A stretch of 64,000 nucleotides of DNA from the NCBI GenBank assembly GCA_022984795.1, contig JALIHJ010000058.1:1-64000 (forward strand), in the 5' to 3' direction. A program made the position numbers and the translations under genes. The notes below the pieces were generated by a model that was not told where the DNA came from, did no database searches, and saw nothing but the letters and a program-made list of their open reading frames with translations. Below, piece after piece: positions 54,737 through 63,100 of this stretch. Position 1 is the stretch's first letter; each line of letters opens with the position of its first letter. This DNA comes from Fabrea salina (lineage: Eukaryota > Ciliophora > Heterotrichea > Heterotrichida > Fabreidae).

Positions 54737-55117
54737 TTTTATGAAATTATGTCACAATGAATATACTTATACTCAAGAAGCTTATTTGATAGGCCTTGTT
54801 TCAATTCAAGATGCTTCAGGTTAACCCAAAGCGTTATTACCTAAAAAAAATTCTAGTGACTCTGGAATGGTTTTGCAAGCAGTTCAAGCACTTGCATAAT
54901 AAGTAAAAAACCGCGAGTCACAAGCATTTAGTTCAAGCTGAAAAATAGTACTCTTTGAGGACACATGACCATTCATGATCCTTCCTAACATTTTTCGTTA
55001 CTGGCTGCCTTAGTTTTCTTTAATCTAAAGTTTTCGCTTTATCAAGCATTTCTAAGGTGCAGTACTTTCGAATTCTTGCAAGTCAGAGTTGAACTTAATG
55101 GGAACTAACTGAGACAA
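54737..55117. other. 381-bp stretch without a recognised gene
   Basis: AT-rich with no open frame of note, no tRNA-like fold and no clear remnant of neighbouring genes. It marks the start of a looser region that extends to about 58866. Confidence 0.6.
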
Positions 55118-55321
55118 CTATGCAAGGCGATCAAGGGATTCTTTAGCTACTGCGTTAGCAAGTTGGTCTAGATGTAAAGGAGCTAGGGTATTGGACTTCC
55201 TTTGTTGGTTGAGACTCTTCAAAAACATAAGACACAGGTACTCTGGAAGGTCAGAGTCACTGAGTTGATGCAAAGGAGTCGAAAGTAAGTTTAAGTAAGT
55301 GCCAAATGTTGTGTTAGACAT
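55118..55321 (-). CDS. Small hypothetical protein (67 aa)
   Basis: Not recognised. The sequence is helical and Leu rich (LLSTPLHQLSDSDLPEYLCL then QLANAVAKESLDRL). It is kept as a gene because its start lies 14 bases from the divergent RPA-like gene in the same compact arrangement seen elsewhere, and its composition matches the neighbours. It could be a fragment. Confidence 0.5.
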   Translation of the reverse strand: MSNTTFGTYLNLLSTPLHQLSDSDLPEYLCLMFLKSLNQQRKSNTLAPLHLDQLANAVAKESLDRLA

Positions 55322-55335
55322 TTAAATTCTTGTAA

Positions 55336-55824
55336 ATGAATTTAAGTTCAGTCCCCGATATGCTTACTGGAACTGCAAAGTGCCCCTTAAAACTCCAAGT
55401 GCTTAGGTGCTACAAACTTCCAGCTGGCAGAATTAAACTTTTAATATCTGACTCTGAATACAGCATTGCTTGTTTAACCACTAACAAAGCTTTTCCCCCC
55501 TATGAACCCCTTAAGCCCAACGCTATAATTACAGTAAACGAGTACCAAACCAAAGACAGTTCTACAGGTGAAGAACGCGCCATTATTTTAAACTCCTTTT
55601 CGGTCTTAGAAACTCCTAACCAAACACTTGGAAACCCCAGTCAGATTCCAATTACTGTCAAAAAAGCACCTAAACTGTTGTTTGAAGACTACAGAAACAT
55701 AACTTCAGCTCTGCAAAAAGCCCAAAAAGTACTGTGTGAAATCCAAGATGACTTTTTAAACAGGTGCAGTAGTATAGAAACTGCCATAGAAAGTTTATCT
55801 GAAAAGTTTCACAAAAACTTATAA
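55336..55824 (+). CDS. Small OB-fold protein resembling the RPA70 N-terminal domain
   Basis: 162 residues. Residues 18-105 follow the pattern of RPA1's N-terminal OB fold (DBD-F): LQVLRCYKLPAGRIKLLISD, CLTTNKAF, PNAIITVNEYQT, ERAIILNSFSVLE and the closing LGNP. In RPA1 this domain binds checkpoint and repair proteins. The other OB folds and zinc finger of RPA1 are absent; a helical tail (115-160) follows instead. So this is a free-standing RPA70N-like adaptor or a duplicated fragment. The assignment is by eye. The stop is one base from the next gene's ATG. Confidence 0.55.
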   Translation: MNLSSVPDMLTGTAKCPLKLQVLRCYKLPAGRIKLLISDSEYSIACLTTNKAFPPYEPLKPNAIITVNEYQTKDSSTGEERAIILNSFSVLETPNQTLGNPSQIPITVKKAPKLLFEDYRNITSALQKAQKVLCEIQDDFLNRCSSIETAIESLSEKFHKNL

Positions 55825-55825
55825 T

Positions 55826-56450
55826 ATGAATGGGAACTTGGGTACAGCAGCAAGTAGAGTGGACTTGGTAAGGCCAAAAGCTAAACACTTCTTTGGAAGA
55901 ACTTAAAGTTTGTTGTTTGACTTGGAACATGCAAGGCCAGCCACCTCCTAAAGAGCTAAACACCCTTTTGCCAGAAGCCCACCACTTATACATAATTTGC
56001 ACTCAAGAGTCTTGTCAGCACATTGGTTGGTCAATGTTGTTTCCTTGGGTGGAAGCCTGGGAAAAAGCCATTTTAGAGTTTTTGGGCGAAAACTACTTAC
56101 TTCTTTCCAGCTGTTCTCTGCGAGGCATTCACCTTGGAGTGTTTCTTCACTCTTCAGTTACTTCTGTTGTTAGTGAGTTAAGTTCGGACACAGTCAGCAC
56201 AGGGCTTTTCAACATTCTGTGGAACAAAGGCGGAGTCGGACTAGTTCTGCAGTTAGGTTCCAAAAAGTTACTAGTACGCATCTCACTTACAAGAAGAACC
56301 AAAATCATTTGACTTTATCCCAGAAAAGTCAGGGGATAAATCAAGTTTATTCAATTCAAAGAATGAACTTGGTGAAGCGAATGAGTCAGCAAATGAATGT
56401 GATAAAGCTCAGAGTTTCAAATAGAAAGTGAGGGGGCTGAACCTGGTCGA
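55826..56450 (+). pseudogene. Decaying inositol polyphosphate 5-phosphatase (N-terminal part only)
   Basis: An ATG at 55826 reaches, through a candidate 19-nt intron (55854-55872), a frame with 5-phosphatase signatures: VCCLTWNMQGQPPP, a CTQES motif in place of the usual LQE, and NKGGVGLVLQLGS. The frame then ends at TGA 56310. The expected SHL motif lies in the +1 frame near 56281 (ASHLQEEP), so one base is extra around 56275-56280. After that the match fades, and the catalytic GDLNYR and PAWCDR-type motifs were not found down to 56790. Best read as a broken host gene; a read error explains one break but not the missing second half. Confidence 0.65.
55854..55872 (+). other. Candidate 19-nt intron in the 5-phosphatase gene
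   Basis: GTAGAGTGGACTTGGTAAG. Removal joins MNGNLGTAAS to QKLNTSLEELKVCCLTWNMQ in frame. A 13-nt alternative (55868-55880) also restores the frame. Confidence 0.4.
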
Positions 56451-56791
56451 ATACAAAGTCCTGAATCAGCAAATGAACATGAGACATCACATTCTTGAGA
56501 GAGCCAACTAGAATACATGCCCCTAATGCCCTTCCCAAACCCTAATATGATATAGAAGACTACCCAAACACTGTAAGTCGGGTTTGGTTTAAGATGGATG
56601 ACATGAAGTCAATTGCCACTTTCAATCAAAAGTTTGTTTCTAAAACCAACAAGATGATGAACAAGTAACACTTCATAGACTGAAAGAAAAGCTGGGCACC
56701 TTTCTATCAAGTATCCACAGTCCCCAAACACTTTTGATTACTCAGTAACATCTAACTAATTAGATAAGCAGTTTGTTCTAGAACTTAGATA
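56451..56791. other. Stretch without an intact gene
   Basis: No sustained open frame. It may hold remains of the 5-phosphatase's second half, but no motif could be identified with confidence. It ends with AT-rich sequence before the WD40 gene's ATG. Confidence 0.5.
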
Positions 56792-57817
56792 ATGGAGCCT
56801 AGCTTGATAGTAAGTGGAAGCATTGACACCACTGTTAGAGTTTGGAGGTCTCCTAAGAAACTATGCACTTTTAAGAATGCAGGCAACCTCAGGCCTCTTT
56901 TAGAGGTGCTTAAGTTTTTAAGTCGAAAAGAGGTTATTGCAGTTGGAAGGGTCAGCAAAAAGTTTTATGAAGCTTCTTTTCACTATGAAGTACAGCCTAC
57001 TTCCAGACACCAAGAAGTCCTTAAAGGCCACACTGGAGGAGTGCTTTCAGTAGCTAGCTCGGGGGAACTATTGGTATCTGGCAGTGTAGACTTCACTATT
57101 CGGGTTTGGAATCTGTTCACTGGACAAAAAACTAGGGTACTAGAAGGCCACAGCGACATGGTGCTTTCAGTGGCCATTTCTAGCAAAACTGAGTTCATTG
57201 TTTCAGGAAGCGCAGACGAGACTATTAAAGTTTGGAACCTTGCCTCTGGAAAGCAAACTCTGGTTTTAAAAGGCCACAGTGATTGCGTCAGTTCAGTAGT
57301 TATTTCTAGTGGAGACGAGTTTTTGGTTTCAGGAAGTTTCGATGCTACACTCAGAGTGTGGAATCTAGTTTCTGGAAAGCAAACTAGAATTTTGAGGGGC
57401 CACGAAGGTGATGTTACTTCAGTGGCTGTTTCTAGTAGGGATGAGTTTGTGGTTTCAGGAAGCATGGACAAAACAGTTAGGGTGTGGAGCTTAGTTTCTA
57501 GTGAACAGACTTTAGTGTTGAAAGGTCACAGTGATTGGGTTAACTCTGTGGCTGTTTCTATTAGGGATGAGTTTGTGGTTTCAGGAAGTGGAGACAACAC
57601 AGTTAAACTATGGAACTTAGCTTCTGGAAAGGTAATTAGAGTTTTTAGGGGACACACTGGAGGAGTGCTTTCAGTCAATGTATCCGACAAGTACGTTGTG
57701 TCTGGTGGTGGCATTGGAGATCACTCAATTAGAGTCTGGAACATTGAAACAGGCGAACAAACTCAAGTATTGGAAGGGCATACTGATCACATTCAGTCAG
57801 TTAAATCTATAGAATAA
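56792..57817 (+). CDS. WD40 seven-blade propeller with an inserted F-box
   Basis: 341 residues. It opens with a half blade (LIVSGSIDTTVRVWRSP). An F-box then follows at about 35-70 (LRPLLEVLKFLSRKEVIAVG then RVSKKFYEASFHYEV), and six full WD40 repeats come after (each LKGHS...VxSGSxDxTxRVWN). The last repeat is half complete (LEGHTDHIQSV). The first and last halves together would close the seventh blade, so the F-box is set in a loop of the propeller. Usual SCF adaptors carry the F-box before the propeller. Likely an SCF substrate receptor. The repeats are very alike, suggesting recent internal expansion. The F-box resembles that at 3503-4249. Confidence 0.85.
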   Translation: MEPSLIVSGSIDTTVRVWRSPKKLCTFKNAGNLRPLLEVLKFLSRKEVIAVGRVSKKFYEASFHYEVQPTSRHQEVLKGHTGGVLSVASSGELLVSGSVDFTIRVWNLFTGQKTRVLEGHSDMVLSVAISSKTEFIVSGSADETIKVWNLASGKQTLVLKGHSDCVSSVVISSGDEFLVSGSFDATLRVWNLVSGKQTRILRGHEGDVTSVAVSSRDEFVVSGSMDKTVRVWSLVSSEQTLVLKGHSDWVNSVAVSIRDEFVVSGSGDNTVKLWNLASGKVIRVFRGHTGGVLSVNVSDKYVVSGGGIGDHSIRVWNIETGEQTQVLEGHTDHIQSVKSIE

Positions 57818-57949
57818 ATATAGTTTACTTAATGCTTAGATATTCAGACTTAAGGAGAGAAAGGTAGTTTAGTCCCCCTTAAGTAACTCTTTAGATACTA
57901 TTGGTTTTTGTAGGTAACTCAGGGTTCTGTAACACGCATCATTTAAATT
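57818..57949. other. Non-coding gap after the WD40 gene
   Basis: AT-rich, no feature recognised apart from scattered stops; leads into the relic at 57950-58600. Confidence 0.4.
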
Positions 57950-58600
57950 TTAGACAAATGGTCCAGAATGATGCTCTCTCTTCTGTTTCTTACTTATTGA
58001 GGTGTAAAACTCAATCGTTTCGTAAAAACTCTTGTCGTCTCTTTTCCTTTTGGTTTTTCTGAAGTCAATGTTTTCATCATCTACAACTAATGTAGTTTCT
58101 TGTAGATTGATTACTTTAGCACTACTTCTTTCCTAGCCAAATTCACAAATGGGTGTGGCACTCTGCACTAAGATCACCTTTACAGCAAAAACACTAGGCA
58201 TACTGCTTCAGTAATGCTGGCCAGTAGTTGCTTTGTCTTTTCTAGATTTGGCCTCACTGCGCAAGTAAACAAACCGTATGGTAGTATGATTGCTGCATTT
58301 ACACCAGCTTGGATTATGGGGTAGCTACCCAAGAGTGTCAGACTTCCTGTTGGACAAGTATAGGACCACAGGTATAGCTACAATAAAGCAAATTATCAGT
58401 CCAGCTGATGCATAGTGCATTGGCCTCTGGAAAGTCAGATAACTGGATCAAGCATGCAATTGTTAAGTCTAAGTAGCATTGGATCCAGTATCTTATGAAT
58501 ACGTTGTACTTGTATTCTTTCAGCTACTTTTGGAGTCTTTTCTCAGCACAGCTGGGCAAAGCATGCTAACTTGGTATCAGTAGTTAGCATGCCATTGCTT
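57950..58600 (-). pseudogene. Relic of the C-terminal TM region of a giant-surface-protein relative
   Basis: Read on the minus strand, 58525-58340 gives EYKYNVFIRYWIQCYLDLTI then ACLIQL. This is clearly related to KYGVLIRFWIQTYLDLVISC in the gene at 37360. Further down (about 58320-58180), QAGVNAAIILPYGLFTCAVR then PNLEKTKQLL matches the later TQATINTVLMAVFAVFLLVV RP segment. The cytosolic loop between is missing, and stops interrupt the frame. A charged tail (DDENIDFRKTKRKRDD) is readable near 58080-58020. The piece is a host-gene paralogue fragment that has decayed with one large internal deletion; no ectodomain part was seen. Confidence 0.75.
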
Positions 58601-58866
58601 ATTCTGGCTAAAAGCTGTTTCCAGTTTTAAACAGAACACCAAATGGTCTGAATCTGTCTGACTGGTGAACCTAGCTGGATAAAATCTATGCACATGCCTT
58701 GGGCCAAGCGCCCAGAGGCAACTTGTGGAGCTATTCAACTTTGCTCCACAACTGGTGCACGACGACTCAAATCAAAAACAACTTAACCATAATTACTGAT
58801 TTAATTCAAATAACTTCTAAACCCCTGTCTGTTCACAGAGTTCTTATCACCCCCAATAAACTTAAT
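58601..58866. other. Gap before the coiled-coil gene
   Basis: No gene recognised. A plus-strand frame is open from 58699 into the next CDS, but its N-terminal 56 codons have atypical composition, and the ATG at 58867 is preferred as the start. Confidence 0.4.
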
Positions 58867-59391
58867 ATGGATCAAGATAAAAGTTACTTAAACTACTTAA
58901 TAGCTGAAAACGAAGCTTTAAAGTCAGCTAACGAAAAATGCATATCATGCATTTCACGCATAGAAAAAAAACTAAACTTAATCAATAATAAACTTGACTC
59001 ACGACAAAAAGTCAATTCTCCCAAAAGCGCAATAGAAACTAGGAACTCCAATAAAAAGAACACCAACATTAAAAGCATCCTAGAAAACTTAGAAGAGCTC
59101 AAGAACCTCCTCTGCAGTTCCAAAAAATACAAGCAAACTCCCTACGAACAACTAACAGAATCCCACTACTCCCAACAAAACAAAATCACCACTCTTGAAA
59201 AACAACTCATCGAAAAAGAAGCTGAACTCAAAGAAATAAAAGCTTTATTTGAAAAAACCACCGAAATGCCTTACCAAACTTATATGAAGAAATGCTCATC
59301 TCCAAAGCAACCCAGAAGGAGGCAACTCAGTCCCAAACTCGAATACATTCAGTCACTTTACATTCCAAGCTTTCTCAGAAAGAAGCTTTAA
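58867..59391 (+). CDS. Coiled-coil protein (174 aa)
   Basis: 174 residues from the ATG at 58867 (MDQDKSYLNYLIAENEALKS). Two coiled segments (about 5-45 and 110-140) flank a Ser/Asn/Lys linker with a CISC pair. The C-terminus is basic (KQPRRRQLSP, ending SFLRKKL). No family was recognised. It converges with the gene at 59393 with one base between stops. Confidence 0.7.
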   Translation: MDQDKSYLNYLIAENEALKSANEKCISCISRIEKKLNLINNKLDSRQKVNSPKSAIETRNSNKKNTNIKSILENLEELKNLLCSSKKYKQTPYEQLTESHYSQQNKITTLEKQLIEKEAELKEIKALFEKTTEMPYQTYMKKCSSPKQPRRRQLSPKLEYIQSLYIPSFLRKKL

Positions 59392-59392
59392 C

Positions 59393-60085
59393 TTATAATA
59401 CCTGCTTTCTTACGTGAGCGTTTAAAAAGATTACAAGAGAAGCTAGTTTGAAAGTGCACAAGTTAGGCACTATAAATTCAGCTTCTGAGTTGGCGGTTCG
59501 CTTAAGTTCTAAGTAGTCTTTGTCACTTATGGTGAAGTGGCCTATTAAGTTCTGTGAACTTGAGTTCTTAAAGATCACTTCAAACTTCCAGCCTAAGTCG
59601 CTGGTATGCGAGTAGTGCAAAAACAACTGACTTATAGTTTTCCCGCGAACAGCAAACGCTAGGTTAGTGATTACTTGCTTTTGCAACAAGAACTTCAAAC
59701 TGATATCCCCTGCGATTTCTTGAAAAACTTCACTGGATAGTTCGTTTGCCTGCTTTTTCTGTATTAAGTACTGGTGTTTTTTCTTTAGCTTGAAAAAAGC
59801 CATTTTGTTGAGTTCTTTTTTAGAAGGTTTAAGGTTAGTTTTGAACTCAGTGATGTTTTCTAGAACCACTTGGAGTTCTTGCTGTTTCAGTTGAGTGGTT
59901 TCTAGGTACTTATGATGTTCTAGTTGGATTTGGTGGATTCCGTCCCAAAGTCTGTTGAAGTAGTTTTTAAAGTTGTGTCTTTTTCTGAGCCGGTTTGACA
60001 TGCCTAGCAGTAGGTTTTCAAGGTTGTAGTCAATAGCAATCATTTCTTGGAGTTTTTCATCAGCCATTCTGATGTCGAAAAGCAC
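59393..60085 (-). CDS. Unknown helical protein (230 aa)
   Basis: Not recognised. The first 130 residues are mostly helical with coiled-coil character (QLKQQELQVVLENITEF). The last 100 look beta-rich and globular (SDLGWKFEVIFKNSSSQNLI, CTFKLASLVIFLNAHV). A later start at 60067 (MADEKLQEM) is at least as likely as the one at 60085. It lies about 21-39 bp downstream of the RCC1-RasGAP gene on the same strand. Confidence 0.7.
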   Translation of the reverse strand: MLFDIRMADEKLQEMIAIDYNLENLLLGMSNRLRKRHNFKNYFNRLWDGIHQIQLEHHKYLETTQLKQQELQVVLENITEFKTNLKPSKKELNKMAFFKLKKKHQYLIQKKQANELSSEVFQEIAGDISLKFLLQKQVITNLAFAVRGKTISQLFLHYSHTSDLGWKFEVIFKNSSSQNLIGHFTISDKDYLELKRTANSEAEFIVPNLCTFKLASLVIFLNAHVRKQVL

Positions 60086-60106
60086 TTTGTAGTTGGGCGA
60101 AATACT

Positions 60107-63100
60107 CTAAGTAGTTCTTACACTTAGTAACTTCTCAACTACTTTTCTGAGGTTTTCAGAGAACTCAGTTAAGTTGTTTGCAGAGAACTTAGGAATACTT
60201 CTGCAGGCGTTTTCAATTGGAACTAGTGAGTTGTCTTCTTCGGTTGTTTGGTAAGTTTTAAATAGTTGCTCAGTGTTGGTTTTGACTGCTAAGTTAGCTT
60301 CCATTGGGATTCCACAGACTCCACAAACTTTAGCTTGCTTGTCAAATAAAAACTTAGAGCTAACCTTAAAGTTCAACTTGTAGTTCTCAAGCGTGGACCC
60401 TGCGTTGACCCCAACTGGCCCTACTTTTTCAATTAGTTGTGAAACTTGTTGGCTCTCTTGGAATGCTTTAACGTGGTTTTTGTACTTAACAATGATTGCT
60501 AGGAGTTTAAGCAGGTCGTTCACTGGGAACTGAATAAACACACTGTCTAGTATGAAATGAGAAGAAAAAGTAGATATAAGTAAGTCAACTTCCAAGGTGT
60601 CTTCTATTTCAATGCAAGCTGAAATGGTGTTTTGGAGTTGCTCATGACTGTTGTTGATAAAAACGTTAAGTTCTTCGTAGTAGTTTCCTGAGTAAAATGA
60701 GTTTTCAAATACTTTTTTAAGGATGTCTGCGATGTTCAGTAGAGGAGTTTTGGAGTGCTGAGTATTGATTCCTTCAGCTTCAGGAGTTTGAATGGTAGGA
60801 ACTAGTAACTGGCTAAAAAGTAGTTTCATAATAGCTTTGTTGAGTTTGGAGTCTGACTTTTCAGAATTACTCCAAACTTTTTCCATCATTTTGGAATAAG
60901 CGTGCTTCATAAGGAGTTTTATGTGGTAAGGAAGCATTCCAGGCAAAGCTTTGAAGCTTTCAATAAAAAAACTGGCTGCTTTGATCATGTACAACAAGTT
61001 TTGAGTGAACCTTTCCTTGATTTTAGGGTCGCTCATAAGGGACTCAACGCTTTTTTGACTGGTGTTAGAAAGCACAGTTCTAGGGTCTACAGAAAAGTAC
61101 TTTTCACCGGTGAAGTTAATCATTTCTACAGCTTCGTTAATTGGTTTTTCAAGGATCTTTCTGAACAAGTTGCCTCCGAATTCTTTAGTGAAAAAGGTTT
61201 TTAAAAACAAAGCCGAAGGTGAAAGTGAGCTTTCAAAAACGTCTTGGATGTTTTTAGCTGAGTTGACTTCTCCAGCAATGACTTCTTTGCACAGACTCAA
61301 AAACACCAAGGAGTCCTTTTTGGTGTTTTGGTAAAAGTTAATGTTTGAAAACATGATTTGGATGCACCTAACTAAAGTTGTTAGTTCGTAAGAGTCTTTT
61401 TTCTTGATAGTGTACTTTATTAACTCTGAGAAGAAACATGGCTGTTCTCTTAAACACACTATAAGTGACTCTAGTTCTCTGAAGTTAGAAGCTATTTGCT
61501 TAGGTATATGGACGTCAATGTAGTCTTTGGCAGGTAACCTGAGTTCAAAGGTCCTTTGGAGTATTTTGCTTTCGATCTGGTTCATCAGAGTTAAGCAGTT
61601 GATTTCTTCTTGTTTGCAGTTTTGAATGTTACTTAGTAGTGTTTCGAGTTGCTTAGCTATTTGTTTTTGTTTGTTAATAAGTGCTTCATGGAAGCACTCA
61701 GGGTCTTCGGACTGCAGCACTACTATTAAGTCTTTGAGTCTAGAAATAACTACTCCGTTTTCAACCTGTGAAAGAACTAAGTCTTTCATGTTGAGTTCGT
61801 CAGCCACTGTTAAAAACTGGTTTGAGTCTTCGTAAGAACTCCAGTGGTTCTTCAGTAAAGTAGGCACTAAAACGTTTTTTGTGCTTCCAAACCCTAAACG
61901 TCCTCCACTTCCACAGCCCCAACTGTAAACTTCACCTGTTTTGGTAACTGCTAAGTTGTGGTTCATTCTTGTGCTTACTTGTGCTAAGTTGCGTGGCAGA
62001 TTTAGTTTTTTTGGAGTTAAGTTGTCTTCACTTTCAGTGTTGTTTCCTAGCTTTCCGTATTTGTTGAACCCCCAAACATAGGTGTCTCCGTCTTCAGAAA
62101 CAGCTAAGGAGTGTTCTTCGCCTGCACTGACTAAACTGAACTTCTTTTTGGAGAGCTGGGTGATTTCTTTAGGTTCGTTTTGGTCTTCACGAGAGCAGAT
62201 CATTTCTTTCCTGCCAGTTCCCAAAAGACTTCCTGAGTCGTCTATGAACAGTGTGTGGAATGCTCCACAAGAAACTTCTTGGTAAAGCCTCAAGTACTTG
62301 CTGTGGATCTGCACAGGGTAGTAAACATTATCGGTGCTTCCGTAGCCAAGTCTTCCGTAGTACCCTCCCCCCCACACAAAAACTATCCCTTCTTGACTTA
62401 AAGCTGCTGAGTGGTTCATCCCTGCAGAGATCTTTTTTATGCTTATAAGCTCAGTTACTTGCTTTGGAAACAACTGATTCTGAGTGCTGCCTTGCCCCAG
62501 GCACCCTTTGTCTGCGTTTCCAAAGCTGTAAACTTCGCCTGAGTCAGTTAGCACCAAAGAAAAGTCTTCTCCACAAGCCCCCATCACACAAAGCTTGTCA
62601 CGCAGCATTTCTACTAGTTTGGGAGAGTAGCTTTGGTGGATAAAGCCTACTCCAAGTTGTCCGTGCCTTCCTCTTCCCCAAGTATGCACTTCGCCTTTAC
62701 TTGTAGTTACTAGTGTATGTTGCGACCCACAAGCAATATTGGTTACTATTGAGTTTTTAAGTGCGTGACTGACTACTGGATTAACTACTTCTTCTATTTC
62801 TTGACCAATCCCTAAAGCTCCAGTGCGGTTTCCTCCCCAAACCCAAACATTGCCTCCTCCTGTAAGTGCTACTGAGTGCTGTGCACCACACTCTACGCTA
62901 ACTACTTTCCAAGGGTCCTTTTTCACCTGAGGGTTCACTTTAGGTTTGCTTCCAGTTATTTTAGCAATCTTTTCCACAACCCTGACTCCTCCAGTTACTC
63001 CGTAGATTCCAGAGTTTATCTTGCAAGGAAAGGCCTGATCCTCCCTTACTGAGGATCCCAAACCCAACCGGCCGTGTCCATGGTACCCCCAAGAGTAAAC

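Noticed and set aside
54737-55117. tRNA or other RNA gene in the long intergenic stretch
   Set aside because: No cloverleaf pattern or conserved box A/B could be seen; a covariance-model scan would be needed to exclude a structured RNA.
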